Notes: generated by a model from the letters alone, not told the origin. A DNA stretch of 64,000 nt from Kofleriaceae bacterium (GCA_020633495.1 JACKDR010000002.1:434001-498000); one strand, 5' to 3'; shown: positions 1 to 12,231, counted from the first letter of the stretch. Program-made: numbers and translations.

Positions 1-15
1 CAGGGAGGGGAAGCC

Positions 16-2940
<2,925 letters not shown>

Positions 2941-3058
2941 GCGCGGGGGGATCGGCAGGCGGGTGATGTCACCCGCCTGTGACGATCCGATCACGCCGCT
3001 GTCGCGTAGCGAGATCAGCGTCCACGCGTAGGTCCGGGCCCACCGCCCGGTCGCAGTA

Positions 3059-3117
3059 CCGGCGACAACGCCGGCAACGAGGCCCGAACGCCACCAGGCG
3101 ATCGGGCCTCGGCATTT
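3059..3117 (+). terminator. Tandem hairpins, rho-independent terminator after nrdJ
   Basis: Two adjacent perfect stem-loops: a 6-bp CCGGCG/CGCCGG stem with an ACAA loop (3059-3074) and a 10-bp CGAGGCCCGA/TCGGGCCTCG stem (3078-3111), followed by GCATTTT. The second hairpin plus T-run reads as an intrinsic terminator. The remaining sequence between 2941 and 3058 shows no gene; a small structured RNA ending here cannot be excluded. Confidence 0.7.
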
Positions 3118-3152
3118 TCGGGACGTCCCGGCGGCGCGCGGGCCGCCCCCGG

Positions 3153-4994
3153 TCAGGGGGCCGCGGCCGGCAGCGTCACCCGCAGCACCGCCTGGAGCGC
3201 GTAGTCGTACATGTAGAACGCGCGGCCTCCAACGACCAGCGAGTCGACGATCACGTCGAGCGGCGCGACCCACCGGACGCGACGGGTCTGTTCGTCGCCG
3301 CGCGGCCGCTCGACCAGGACGGTGCGGTCGTCCTGCTGGCGCTGGTCCCAGGTGATCAGGCGCCCGTCGACCGCGTAGAGCCGCACGATCGCGGCGTCGG
3401 TGGGCCGCGCGACCGTCTCGAGCGCGCCCCGGCTCAGGTCGACGCGGTACAGGCCGTCGTCGTCGTGCAGGTAGGCGACGTCGTCGATCAGCGCCAGATC
3501 GCTGCCCGGGGCGCTCCAGGCGTCGCGGGTCGCGACCATCTGGACCGCGCCGTGCTCGTCGGCGCGGGCCAGGCCCTCGGGGTAGGCGCCGAAGGTCGTG
3601 AAGTACAGGTAGGTGTCGGTGAAGGCGAAGTGCGCGGCGGGACGGTCCTCGTTGCCGAACTGCGAGATCGACGGGCCCTCGGCGACCTGCACGGGCGGTC
3701 GCCCGCCGTCGAGCGCGGTCGCCCACACCCGCGAGCCGTCGCTGCTGTACAGGAAGCCCTTGTGGAGCTCGAGCTCGGCCGACGCGGGGAGCTCGCCGAT
3801 CACGACGTCGCGTCCGCGGCGATCGATCCGGTGCGCGACGCCGTCGAGCACGTAGGCGATGAGGTCACCGTCGACCGCCAGCGCGTCGGGCACCGCGTCG
3901 GTGCGGCCGACCACGCGGGCCCGGCCGCCGCCCGGGTCGGGCTCGACCAGCACGGTGCCGCCGTCGGCGCCCATCACGGCGCAGATCACGCGATCGCCGG
4001 CGGCGGCGATGCCGGCCAGCTCGCTGTCGGCCGGCAGCGGCAGGATCTCGGCGCCACCGTCGACCGGCAGGCCCAGCAGCACCGGCGCGCCACGGATCGG
4101 ATCGACCCCGGGCGCGTAGACGTAGCCGCCGCGCCGCGCCAGCACCGGCGCGCCGTAGGTCTCGACGTCGGCGTCGCCGGACCACAGCAGGTGCGCCGGT
4201 CCGGCGGCGCCACGCGTGATCACGCCCGCGGCGCTCAGGGCGGCGTAGCCGCGGGCGTCGGCGGCCAGCGCGGTGACCGGCTGGGGCTCGCGGCGGACGT
4301 GGCGCCCGGTGGCGGCGACGATGGCGTGGACCCCGTCGTCGGCCCCGACCAGGACGACGCCGTCGGCGGCGGCCATCGCGCTGGTGCCGGCGAGGAACGG
4401 GTAGCGCCCCACCACCCGGGTCGTGCCGGTCGCGACGTCGACGTCGAGCAGCGTGGGCTCGTCGCGCGCGACGACGGCGTAGGCGTGGCCGCCGGCGACC
4501 GCCAGGGCGACGCCGTCGCCGCCGACGGGGATCCGGCGCGGCACCGCGCCGGCGCCGCGCAGCTCGAGGTGGTCGTCGAGGCCGATCACCAGCGTCGCGC
4601 CGTCGCCGGCCAGCCCCCACAGCAGGCCGTCGACCTCGAGGACGTCGACCGCCGGGCCGCCGTCGACCGGCAGCGCGCGCAGCTCGCTGCCGTCGAACAG
4701 CGCGTACAGCGTGTCGCCCGCCACCGCCAGGCGATCGACCGTGCGCTGCAGGCTGAACAGCCGCTGGTAGGCGCCGTCGGGGCCGTGGCCGCGTCGGTAC
4801 AGGCCGGCGTCGTCGGCCCAGTAGACGTGGTCGTCGTCGGTGGTCAGCGCGGTGATGGCGGCGCCGCCGCGCACCACCGCGTAGGGCTCGGCCGGCGGCG
4901 GCGTCACCGGCGCCGCGCGCGGCGCGGTGGCGCGTGGCCCGCACGCGGCGAGCGACAGCAGCACGGCGAGCGGTCCCGAGGCGATGGCGCGCAC
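3153..4994 (-). CDS. Putative lipoprotein, beta-propeller-like
   Basis: 613-aa predicted secreted lipoprotein of unknown function. The N-terminus has a signal peptide ending in a lipobox (LSLAAC, Cys at about 18). The body is a long series of degenerate 45-50 residue repeats of the type 'LAVDGD..YAL.DG..L..LPVDGG', a pattern typical of beta-propeller proteins. No catalytic motif was recognised. The GTG start is supported by a perfect -35 TTGACA, a 17-bp spacer, a -10-like GTCGAT and only 6 nt to the start codon, suggesting a leaderless transcript. It lies downstream of the FHA-sigma-54 regulator on the same strand, 45 nt away, but has its own promoter. Confidence 0.75.
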   Translation of the reverse strand: MRAIASGPLAVLLSLAACGPRATAPRAAPVTPPPAEPYAVVRGGAAITALTTDDDHVYWADDAGLYRRGHGPDGAYQRLFSLQRTVDRLAVAGDTLYALFDGSELRALPVDGGPAVDVLEVDGLLWGLAGDGATLVIGLDDHLELRGAGAVPRRIPVGGDGVALAVAGGHAYAVVARDEPTLLDVDVATGTTRVVGRYPFLAGTSAMAAADGVVLVGADDGVHAIVAATGRHVRREPQPVTALAADARGYAALSAAGVITRGAAGPAHLLWSGDADVETYGAPVLARRGGYVYAPGVDPIRGAPVLLGLPVDGGAEILPLPADSELAGIAAAGDRVICAVMGADGGTVLVEPDPGGGRARVVGRTDAVPDALAVDGDLIAYVLDGVAHRIDRRGRDVVIGELPASAELELHKGFLYSSDGSRVWATALDGGRPPVQVAEGPSISQFGNEDRPAAHFAFTDTYLYFTTFGAYPEGLARADEHGAVQMVATRDAWSAPGSDLALIDDVAYLHDDDGLYRVDLSRGALETVARPTDAAIVRLYAVDGRLITWDQRQQDDRTVLVERPRGDEQTRRVRWVAPLDVIVDSLVVGGRAFYMYDYALQAVLRVTLPAAAP

Positions 4995-5029
4995 GCCCCG
5001 ATCGACGCCCGGGCGGCCGGCGCTGTCAA
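4995..5029 (-). promoter_or_regulatory. Sigma-70-type promoter, start codon at +1
   Basis: TTGACA (5029-5024), 17-bp spacer, GTCGAT (5006-5001), then 6 nt to the GTG at 4994. The -35 is a perfect consensus match; the -10 is weak but keeps the final T. Confidence 0.55.
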
Positions 5030-5039
5030 CGGCCTGCCG

Positions 5040-6866
5040 TCAGTCGTCGCGCGGGCGCTTGCGCGGCCGCGGGATGCCGAACGTGTCCATCCGCGCCTGC
5101 AGCGTGTTGCGCGAGATGCCCAGGACGCGGGCCGCGCGGGTCTGGTTGCCGCCGCAGGCGCGCAGCGCGTCGATGATCCTCGCCGACTCGAGGCGCGCGA
5201 CCTCGTCGCGGAGGCGCTCGTCGCCGAGCCCCGGCATCGTGGGGCGGGACGACCGCTCCGACCGCTCGGCGCCGCCGGGGTCGCCGGCGCCGCCCATCGG
5301 CGCGGTCGGCGGGCCGTCGTCGGCGACCACGCGCGGCACCGGCAGCGTCTGGGTCGAGGCCTCGAGATCCGCGAGGCCGAGGTGCTCGACGTCGAGCGGG
5401 CCGCCGCCGCACATCAGCACCGCGCGCTCGATCGTGTTGCGCAGCTCGCGGACGTTGCCCGGCCACGGGTACGCGGCCAGCGCGAGCCGGGCCTCGGCGG
5501 TCAGCGGCGGCGCCGGCCGGCGCGCGCTCTCGGCGGCGCGGGCCACGAACGCCTCGACCAGGCCGTCGATCTCGTCGACCCGCTCGCGCAGGGGCGGCAG
5601 CTCGACGGTGACGCCGCACAGCCGGAAGTAGAGATCGCGGCGGAACTGGCCGGCCGCGATGTCGGCCTCCAGCGACCGGTTGGTCGCCGACACGAAGCGG
5701 ACGTCGATCGTGCGGCCCTCGACGGCGCCGACCCGCTGCACGACCCGGTCCTCGAGGACGCGCAGCAGCTTGGCCTGCAGCGACGGCGGCAGGTCGCCGA
5801 CCTCGTCGAGGAACAGCGTGCCGCCGTCGGCGGACTCGACCAGCCCGGCCTTGGCGGCGTGGGCGCCGGTGAACGCGCCGCGCTCGTGGCCGAACAGCTC
5901 GCTCTCGAGCAGCTGCTCGTTGAGCGCCGCGCAGTTGATCCGCACGAACGGCTTGCGCGTGCGCGACGACAGCCGGTGGATCATCTCGGCGCACAGCTCC
6001 TTGCCGACGCCGGTCTCGCCGCGGACGAGCACGCTCAGGGTCGAGTCCGCGATCTGCTCGATCAGCGCGCGCACCCGCTCCATGACCCCGCCCGAGGCCC
6101 GCAGCGCGTTCCAGGCGTGGGCCGCGAGCTGCTCGGCGGTGGTGCCGTCCCGCGGCCAGGCCGCGACGCTCCACGTCGGCGAGATCCCGACCGCGCGCAG
6201 CCGCGCCACGGTGCGCTCGACGACGGCGCGGGCGTGGGCCGCCGAGGTGTCGATCAGCAGCACCTGGAACTGCCCGGGCCCGGCGTTGGCGAACTGATCG
6301 GTGCCCCGCAGCGTGGTCTCGAGCTCGTCCTCGACCCGCTCGGGGTCGACGTCCTCGCCGACGTGGATGCGCGCGAACGCGAAGCCCTGGCCGCTGCGCG
6401 CCGAGCGCGCGCACTCCTCGGCGAGGCGGCCGTCGAGCAGCAGGCCGCGCCACGGTCGGCCGCGCGCCGGCGCGATCCGCTGCACCAGCATGACCGCGTC
6501 GCCGAGCTGGATGGCCTCGCCGATCTCGATGGGCGTCGGCGTCCGCGCCGACAGGCTCTTGCCGCGCAGGCGGGTGCCGTTGCGACTCTCGAGATCGCGC
6601 ACCGCCAGCGGCGCGGTCGTCAGCTCGGTGTGCTGGCGCGACACCGACGGGTGATCGATGACGATGTCGCACGACCGCGAGCGCCCGATCACCTGGGCGT
6701 GGCCGGCGCCGAGCGGGTGCGAGTAGACGACACCGTCGACGCTGACCAGCAAGCACAGCTCGGCCGCGTCCGGATCCTCCACCACCGCGGTGATGTCGGT
6801 GTCGATCTCGCCGGTGGGTTGACGCACGACGTCACGCATCTTGGGGACCGGGGTGGGCGTTGTCAT
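5040..6866 (-). CDS. FHA domain sigma-54-dependent transcriptional activator
   Basis: Enhancer-binding activator of sigma-54 RNA polymerase, 608 aa. Domains in order: FHA phosphothreonine-binding domain (about 45-125, with GRSRSCDIVI and SVSRQHTEL), a degenerate GGDEF-like segment (about 140-245), AAA+ sigma-54 interaction domain with Walker A GETGVGKE (about 281), the sigma-54-contacting GAFTGA loop (about 328) and Walker B GGTLFLDEVGDL, then a Fis-type helix-turn-helix (about 565-605, ARVLGISRNTLQ). The ATG at 6866 is preferred because GAGG lies 8-9 nt upstream; an alternative start is 6 codons earlier. FHA activators of this kind are usually switched on by Ser/Thr kinases, two of which are in this window. 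It is the only sigma-54 activator here and therefore a candidate regulator of the sigma-54 promoters listed below; that link is inference. Confidence 0.93.
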   Translation of the reverse strand: MTTPTPVPKMRDVVRQPTGEIDTDITAVVEDPDAAELCLLVSVDGVVYSHPLGAGHAQVIGRSRSCDIVIDHPSVSRQHTELTTAPLAVRDLESRNGTRLRGKSLSARTPTPIEIGEAIQLGDAVMLVQRIAPARGRPWRGLLLDGRLAEECARSARSGQGFAFARIHVGEDVDPERVEDELETTLRGTDQFANAGPGQFQVLLIDTSAAHARAVVERTVARLRAVGISPTWSVAAWPRDGTTAEQLAAHAWNALRASGGVMERVRALIEQIADSTLSVLVRGETGVGKELCAEMIHRLSSRTRKPFVRINCAALNEQLLESELFGHERGAFTGAHAAKAGLVESADGGTLFLDEVGDLPPSLQAKLLRVLEDRVVQRVGAVEGRTIDVRFVSATNRSLEADIAAGQFRRDLYFRLCGVTVELPPLRERVDEIDGLVEAFVARAAESARRPAPPLTAEARLALAAYPWPGNVRELRNTIERAVLMCGGGPLDVEHLGLADLEASTQTLPVPRVVADDGPPTAPMGGAGDPGGAERSERSSRPTMPGLGDERLRDEVARLESARIIDALRACGGNQTRAARVLGISRNTLQARMDTFGIPRPRKRPRDD

Positions 6867-7013
6867 TACAGTGCGCCTCACCACTCATCACAGGCGGAAA
6901 ATCCGGAGATCGCACGAATCCGGGTCGCCCGTGCGAACAGCCCCAAGCATGCGCGAACAGCGCAGCGGTGCCCAGCGTGATGCCTGCACGATCAACAGGT
7001 ACAAGATGAGCCG

Positions 7014-8273
7014 TCATGCCGAAAGCGAAAAACGAGCGACGTGATGGCGTCGGCGCCGCGATCGCCGACCCCACATCAGCATGATCACGAGCGCCAGTCC
7101 GCCGGCGTTCGTGCCCGCGTCGGGCGCGCCGGCGCAGCCGCAGCCGGCGCCGGGCGCGGCGACGCAGGCGTAGCGATCGGGCTCGGTGGTCGCGCGGCAC
7201 GCCTCGCCGTCGGCGCAGCCGACCAGGTCCGGCACGCAGCGTGACGCGCACACCGGCGCCGCGTCGGCGTCGACGCGCACGCAGCCGAGGTCGTCGCAGT
7301 CGTGGTCGCTGGCGCAGGCGGCGCCCGCCGCGCCCGGGCTCGGCGCCGGCCACGTGCAGGTCGCGGCGTCGGGATCGCAGCGCATGCCGGGCGCGCACGC
7401 GTCGTCGGTCGCGCACCCGACGGTGCAGTAGCCGACGCCGGGCGCGTCCGCGGGGAAGCGGCAGGTGCCGGCGGCGCAGGTCGCGTCGTCCCAGCAGCGG
7501 GCGCCGGTGGCGGCGCCACCGTCGGCGGTGGCCGCGACGTAGCCGTCGATCAGCGCGCGGTGGGCGTCGACCCGGGTCGCCTCGGCGAACGCGACGCAGG
7601 CGTCGTCGCCGCCGCTGACCACCGCGGCGACCGCCTCGCCGGCGCCGTCGTCGAGCAGCACCGGCCCGCCGGAGTCGCCGCCGCACGGCTGTGACGGCGC
7701 GCCGACCAGGCGCAGGCGCGCCGCGGTGACCTCCGCGAGCTGCGCGGTGCCCTCGCGCTTGCGCGGCGGCGACGGGTCGTCGGGCGCGGTCAGGCCGAAG
7801 CCGACGACGCGCACGGTGGCGCCGGCGGCGTCGGCGAGCGCGGCGGTCGAGCTGCGCGGCAGCGGCGCGGTCGCGGGCGTGGCGGCCAGCAGGATCAGCG
7901 CGACGTCGTCGGTGCGGCTGGCGGCGTCGAACGTCGGCGCGGTGAGGACGTCGAGCACGGCGACGCGGTCGCCGCCGTCGTCGGCCCCGACCACGATCGT
8001 CGCGGTCCGGGGCGCACCGCAGTGCGCGGCGGTCAGCACGACGCGCGGCGCGATCAGCGTGCCGGTGCAGGCGATGCCGCCGCCGAGATCGAGCCCGACC
8101 ACCGCGAGATCGCCGGCGTCGTCGCTGCCGGCGGTGATCGCCGCCGGGCCGGCGGGCGCGGCGCGCGGCGTGCCGCCGGCGTCCGCGCCGGCGACGCGGG
8201 GCCCGCCGGTCACCGCCGCCGCGACCACGATCGCGACCCCGAGCGCTCTCGTCGATCTCGCGCGCGGCGTCAT
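7014..8273 (-). CDS. Secreted trypsin-like serine protease with Cys-rich MYXO-CTERM-like tail
   Basis: 419-aa predicted secreted S1-family protease. Seen: signal peptide (MTPRARSTRALGVAIVVAAA), catalytic His in LTAAHC, catalytic Asp in TDDVALI, catalytic Ser in CGGDSGGPV. The second half is Cys-rich (CWDDATCAAGTC, CDDLGC and similar) and ends in a CGC motif, a short hydrophobic helix (GGLALVIMLMW) and an Arg-rich tail, the architecture of MYXO-CTERM sorted surface proteins. The frame is open upstream, but the ATG at 8273 is chosen because the signal peptide begins there and it lies 11 nt after the stop of the upstream lipoprotein gene, suggesting an operon. Confidence 0.88.
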   Translation of the reverse strand: MTPRARSTRALGVAIVVAAAVTGGPRVAGADAGGTPRAAPAGPAAITAGSDDAGDLAVVGLDLGGGIACTGTLIAPRVVLTAAHCGAPRTATIVVGADDGGDRVAVLDVLTAPTFDAASRTDDVALILLAATPATAPLPRSSTAALADAAGATVRVVGFGLTAPDDPSPPRKREGTAQLAEVTAARLRLVGAPSQPCGGDSGGPVLLDDGAGEAVAAVVSGGDDACVAFAEATRVDAHRALIDGYVAATADGGAATGARCWDDATCAAGTCRFPADAPGVGYCTVGCATDDACAPGMRCDPDAATCTWPAPSPGAAGAACASDHDCDDLGCVRVDADAAPVCASRCVPDLVGCADGEACRATTEPDRYACVAAPGAGCGCAGAPDAGTNAGGLALVIMLMWGRRSRRRRHHVARFSLSA

Positions 8274-8284
8274 GGCTCCACTCT

Positions 8285-9988
8285 CTAGAGCCCGCAGGGA
8301 TCGTGCAAGAGCTCGCGGTCGCGCCGCAGCTGCGCCGCCAGCTCGCCGGGGTAGCCCGGGTCGCCGTCGCCGACGAGGGCGTCGAGCTCGGCGATCGCGG
8401 CGTCGACGTCGGTCATCGACAGGGCGATCGCGTGGCCGAGGCGGACGTCGTCGCCGTCGGGCAGCAGGTCCGCGACCGGCAGCAGCCGGGTCAGCAGGTC
8501 CAGGCTCTCGCGCCAGCGCAGGTCGAACGCCAGCGGGCCGGCGGCCCGGCGACCGCGCATCGCGTCGATGACCGGCAGCGCCGGTGCCAGGCAGGCGCGG
8601 GCCCGGTCGCGATCGCGCATCGGCGCGACCTGGGCCAGCAGGTCGTCGAGCGCGCGCTCGACCCGGGGATCGTCGAGCCACGGCGCCTGCGCCGCCATGG
8701 CGCGCAGGACCCCGGCGCGCCACGCGCACGAGCCCTCGGCGTCGGGGTCGTCGCGCAGCAGGCGGGCCCACCGCGCCAGCGCGGCGTCGATGTCGCCGGC
8801 CTCCAGCAGCGCCACGGCGTCGCGGTGCGGATCGGTCTCGTCAGCGCGCGCCGCCGGCGCCGGCACCAGCGCGAACGGGTAGTTGACGACCAGCGTCGAG
8901 GTCGGGCCCGGCGGCAGCCACAGCGCGCCCGCGGCGGTGGCCATGCACGCGTGCAGCGCGTCGTCGCCGGCGCCGTCGACGCGGACCTGGGCCGGCACGC
9001 TGCTGCCGGCGCCGAACACCAGGTGGAGCGTGACCACGCCGGTGAGGGCCGGATCGCGGGCGTGGGCGGCGGCGTGGCAAGCGCCGAAGCCGGCGAGGTT
9101 GGCGCGCACCGCGGCGCGGACCACCGGGATGGTCAGGCCGTCGTCGACGACGACCGCGCAGCCGATCCGGAGCTGCGGGGCGCGACCGCGCCGGGGCTCC
9201 CGCGACGGATCGCGATCGCTGAGGGTCAGCGCCGTCGCCAGGGTCAGCGGGTCGGGGTCGGCGTCGACCAGCACCGGCGTGCACAGCCTGCCGCCGTAGC
9301 GCCGCGGCGCCGCGGCGCTCGCGGTCGGGCGCGGTGGTGGCGCCGGCCACGGCGGCTGCGCGGCGAGGACGAAGTCGAGGCCGACGTGGCCGACGGTCCA
9401 GCGGGTGCGGATCGCGTCGACCGCGGTCGCGGCGAGCGCGGCCTCGACGCAGGCGCCGAGCGCCGCGTCCTCGGGGCGGTCGCTGGCCGCGGCGACGTCG
9501 TCGACCTGCCCCCACGGATCGATGCGCAGCGTGACGTCGAGGTGGGTGGCGGCGAGGCCGCCGTCGACCTGCGCCCACTTCCAGCACGCCTCGAGATCGG
9601 CGCGTCGTCGGGCCACCGCGTCGCGCAGCTGCGCCGGCGTGCGCGCCCACCCGGTGCGCGGCCGCTCCTCGATGCGCGGCCCGCGGGCCAGCGGTGGCAG
9701 CGGATCGTCCTCGAAGTCGAGGGTCTTGACCGCGGCGCCGCCGCCGGTGCTCCCCGGCGCGAGGGTCTTGCACTGCAGCTGCCACGGCGGCGGTGGTGGC
9801 GCGGTCGGCAGCTGGTACCCCGGGCGCGGCGGCGCCTCGGGCTCGACCCGCGCCGGCCGCGAGCGCGCCGAGCACCCGGTGGCGACGGCGACGGCCGCGA
9901 TCGCGGCCAGGGCGGTGGCGGTCGGCCGCGCGTGGGTCACGCCGGATCGACACCACGCCGCCGCCCGGGTTCCGGTCCATGCCCCCAT
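8285..9988 (-). CDS. Lipoprotein with AgmX/PglI-type repeats
   Basis: 567-aa predicted lipoprotein of unknown exact role. The lipobox is AVATGC at about residue 40. Two segments follow the myxobacterial AgmX/PglI (adventurous gliding-associated) C-terminal pattern: a conserved Cys, an '...G.V...L.I...G.V' stretch, a second Cys and a terminal 'V.YPF' (about 120-205 and 285-360). The rest is helical and may hold TPR-like repeats. An ATG at 9988 is chosen because a TATCGT box lies exactly 6 nt upstream, as at other leaderless genes here; a GTG at 9940 is the alternative. The protease gene follows after 11 nt; the sialidase-like gene is divergent. Confidence 0.78.
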   Translation of the reverse strand: MGAWTGTRAAAWCRSGVTHARPTATALAAIAAVAVATGCSARSRPARVEPEAPPRPGYQLPTAPPPPPWQLQCKTLAPGSTGGGAAVKTLDFEDDPLPPLARGPRIEERPRTGWARTPAQLRDAVARRRADLEACWKWAQVDGGLAATHLDVTLRIDPWGQVDDVAAASDRPEDAALGACVEAALAATAVDAIRTRWTVGHVGLDFVLAAQPPWPAPPPRPTASAAAPRRYGGRLCTPVLVDADPDPLTLATALTLSDRDPSREPRRGRAPQLRIGCAVVVDDGLTIPVVRAAVRANLAGFGACHAAAHARDPALTGVVTLHLVFGAGSSVPAQVRVDGAGDDALHACMATAAGALWLPPGPTSTLVVNYPFALVPAPAARADETDPHRDAVALLEAGDIDAALARWARLLRDDPDAEGSCAWRAGVLRAMAAQAPWLDDPRVERALDDLLAQVAPMRDRDRARACLAPALPVIDAMRGRRAAGPLAFDLRWRESLDLLTRLLPVADLLPDGDDVRLGHAIALSMTDVDAAIAELDALVGDGDPGYPGELAAQLRRDRELLHDPCGL

Positions 9989-9994
9989 CCGGGC

Positions 9995-10000
9995 ACGATA
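9995..10000 (-). promoter_or_regulatory. -10 box (TATCGT) of leaderless gene
   Basis: TATCGT is 6 nt before the ATG at 9988, placing the start codon at the expected transcription start. No convincing -35 was seen. Confidence 0.45.
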
Positions 10001-10026
10001 CCGCGGCCGCGACCGCGCGCGAGGCG

Positions 10027-10032
10027 TACGAT
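10027..10032 (+). promoter_or_regulatory. -10 box (TACGAT) of leaderless gene
   Basis: TACGAT is 6 nt before the ATG at 10039. It is divergent to the box at 9995-10000, so both genes share a 50-bp control region. Confidence 0.45.
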
Positions 10033-10038
10033 CGTGGC

Positions 10039-11172
10039 ATGCGGATCCCGGTGGTCATCGCGGCGCTGATCCTCGGTACCGTCGTCGCCTGCGGCGGCGC
10101 GGGTGCAGGCGACCTCGACGCCGCGGTCGACGCCGACGCCGTCGCCGCGGTCGACGCCACGCCCGACGCCGACGCCGCGGCCCCGACCTTCGTCCCCGCC
10201 GACGCGGTCGATCTCACCGCCGACAACCCGGCCGAGGACGAGGACCCCAGCGTCCTGGTCACCGCCGACGGGCTCGTCGTCGTCACGTTCTTCTCGCGCC
10301 GCGGCGGCAACGCCGATCTCTACGTCACCACCACGCGCGACGGCGTCACCTGGACCGCGGCGCGACGCCTCACCAGCGATCCCGACGACGACTTCTACCC
10401 GCAGCTGATCCAGGATCACGCCGGCCGCTTCCACCTGACCTGGTTCCGGCGCGCGCCCGCGCCGACGTACTACGCGCACGTGCGCCACGCCAGCTTCGAC
10501 GCGCTGCCGGCGGCGCCGATCGACGGCGCCCAGGTCACCGACGCGCCCGGCTACCTCGAGGACTGGGTGCCGACGATCGCCGAGGCGCCGTCGGGACGCC
10601 TGGTCATCGTCTTCGCGTCCAAGCTCCGCGAGCCCGACCTCCACCACCTGTTCGCGATCACCTCCGACGACGGCGGCGCCACCTGGTCGGCGCCGGTCGG
10701 GCTCGCCGACGTCAACGCCGTCGCCGCCCACGATCACCTGCCCTTCGTCGCACGCACCGACGACGTCCTGACGTTGACCTGGGTCCGTCACGAGACCGAT
10801 CCGACGCCGTGGCTCGACGCCACCAGCGACGTCATGCTCGCGACCTCGAGCGACGGTCTGGCCTGGTCGTCGCCGCGGGCGGTCACCGCCGACGACGGCG
10901 CCGGCGTCGTCGACGTCTTCCCCGGCCTGTACCGCCGCCACGGCGGCGCGTGGGCGCTGGCGTGGGTGTCGACCGCGCTGGCCCCCGGCGGCAGCGTCGT
11001 CGCCGTCGCGGTCGCCGACGCCGCGACCTACCCGAGCGGCCGTGTCGAGCTGCCGCTGGTCGGCTACTCGCCGCGGATCGTCGCGACCCCGACGCCCGGC
11101 GTCTACCTCGGGGTGACCGTCGCCGGCGCGACCGGCGCCCAGGACGTCTACGCCCGCGTCTTCACCGAGTGA
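10039..11172 (+). CDS. Sialidase-like (BNR repeat) lipoprotein
   Basis: 377-aa predicted lipoprotein with a sialidase/BNR-like six-bladed propeller. The lipobox is GTVVAC (about residue 16), followed by an Asp/Ala-rich linker (to about 50). Asp-box-like blades include SRRGGNADLYVTTTRDGVTW, ITSDDGGATWSAPV and ATSSDGLAWSSP. Whether it is an active glycosidase cannot be told; the catalytic Arg triad and Tyr/Glu pair were not confidently identified. The 3' end overlaps the convergent GNAT gene by 11 nt. Confidence 0.82.
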   Translation: MRIPVVIAALILGTVVACGGAGAGDLDAAVDADAVAAVDATPDADAAAPTFVPADAVDLTADNPAEDEDPSVLVTADGLVVVTFFSRRGGNADLYVTTTRDGVTWTAARRLTSDPDDDFYPQLIQDHAGRFHLTWFRRAPAPTYYAHVRHASFDALPAAPIDGAQVTDAPGYLEDWVPTIAEAPSGRLVIVFASKLREPDLHHLFAITSDDGGATWSAPVGLADVNAVAAHDHLPFVARTDDVLTLTWVRHETDPTPWLDATSDVMLATSSDGLAWSSPRAVTADDGAGVVDVFPGLYRRHGGAWALAWVSTALAPGGSVVAVAVADAATYPSGRVELPLVGYSPRIVATPTPGVYLGVTVAGATGAQDVYARVFTE

Positions 11173-11935
11173 CCACGGTCGCCGGGATCGCGGCGAGCAG
11201 GGCCTCGAGCTCGTCGTCGGGCGGCGCGCCCTCGTTGGCGACGAACAGCTCGCGGACGAACGCCGCCAGCCGCGGGCCCGCGATCGTCGCCGGCGCCGGC
11301 GCGGTGCCGGCGAGCGCGAGCAGGCGCAGGTGCCGGTCGCGTGCCAGGCCCGGCCCCAGCGACGGCTGCGCGTACGGCGCGTCGACGACGCGGGCGCCCC
11401 AGCGACGGAACCGCGCCAGCCGGGCCGCGGCGGCGGCGGCGTCCTCGCCCGGACCCGGCGCCGAGGGGTCGGCGATCTCGCCGAAGACCGGCGCGCCGTC
11501 GCCGCCGTCGGCGCGCCCGGCGCCGCGCGCCCGCAGGTCGTCGACCGCGCCGGTGAGCAGGCGCCGGCCCAGGCCGCGGCCGCGCCACGGTGACGTCACC
11601 ACCAGGTACGTCGCCAGGCCGCACCCGCTGCGCGGGTACCACTCGTACGCGACGCCGCCGTGCAGGACGCGGCGCGACGGGTCGCGCAGGGCGCGCCCGG
11701 CGATCTGCACGGTCAGCTGGTACGGCGCGTCGGGATCGCGCAGCCGGCGCTGCCACACCGCGAGCGGCTCGCGCTGGTGCGCGAACGCGTCGAGGTAGGG
11801 GCCGGCGTGGAAGGCCGCGAGCAGCTCGTCGTCGCGGTCGAGGTCGCCGTCGTCGTCGTCGCCATCGTCGCGGTGCCGGCCCAGGCGCACGATCTCGACG
11901 TCGCCGCCGTGGTCGTCGTCGGGCACCGCGGTCAC
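11162..11935 (-). CDS. GNAT family N-acetyltransferase
   Basis: 257-aa predicted acyl-CoA-dependent acetyltransferase. The acetyl-CoA binding motif A is clear: LATYLVVTSPWRGRGLGRRLL (about 113-133). The N-terminus is Asp-rich and low-complexity (DDGDDDDGDLDRDD). Substrate unknown. The GTG start lies 10 nt after the stop of a 67-codon gene on the same strand, suggesting a two-gene transcript. It ends convergently, overlapping the sialidase-like gene by 11 nt. Confidence 0.82.
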   Translation of the reverse strand: MTAVPDDDHGGDVEIVRLGRHRDDGDDDDGDLDRDDELLAAFHAGPYLDAFAHQREPLAVWQRRLRDPDAPYQLTVQIAGRALRDPSRRVLHGGVAYEWYPRSGCGLATYLVVTSPWRGRGLGRRLLTGAVDDLRARGAGRADGGDGAPVFGEIADPSAPGPGEDAAAAAARLARFRRWGARVVDAPYAQPSLGPGLARDRHLRLLALAGTAPAPATIAGPRLAAFVRELFVANEGAPPDDELEALLAAIPATVVTR

Positions 11936-11945
11936 GACGCCGGGA

Positions 11946-12149
11946 TCACGACGCGGTCGGCCGGATCTCGATGTCGCCGCTGTCGGCGTGCAGGACCAGC
12001 TGCCAGCGCGCGCCGCCCTTGTCGCGGAACGACGCGAGGTGATCGCTGTTGGTCCGCGCCTCGCTGATCAGGAACTTCAGGTAGTCGCGATGATCCGCGA
12101 CCAGATCCTTGAGCGCGGCGACGCCGCTGGTGTCTCCGACGAGTCGCAT
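11946..12149 (-). CDS. Small conserved-looking protein, unknown function
   Basis: 67-aa protein with no recognised family (MRLVGDTSGVAALKDLVADH at the start, ending in a strand-like QLVLHADSGDIEIRP). The ATG at 12149 is favoured by a TAGCCT box 7 nt upstream; an ATG 60 nt further upstream is possible. Codon usage has strong GC3, consistent with a real gene. It precedes the GNAT gene by 10 nt. Confidence 0.6.
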   Translation of the reverse strand: MRLVGDTSGVAALKDLVADHRDYLKFLISEARTNSDHLASFRDKGGARWQLVLHADSGDIEIRPTAS

Positions 12150-12156
12150 CGAGGAA

Positions 12157-12162
12157 AGGCTA
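12157..12162 (-). promoter_or_regulatory. -10 box (TAGCCT) of leaderless gene
   Basis: TAGCCT is 7 nt before the ATG at 12149. Confidence 0.4.
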
Positions 12163-12231
12163 TCGCCGACCGACCCACCCCGCCACCCGCTGAAGTTCGT
12201 GTCACCCATCTCACATGCGCTAGCATCGGTC

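Noticed and set aside
2979..6980. A 1,333-codon open frame on the plus strand
   Set aside because: It runs antisense to the lipoprotein and FHA regulator genes, which have clear domains and motifs; long shadow frames are expected at this GC content.
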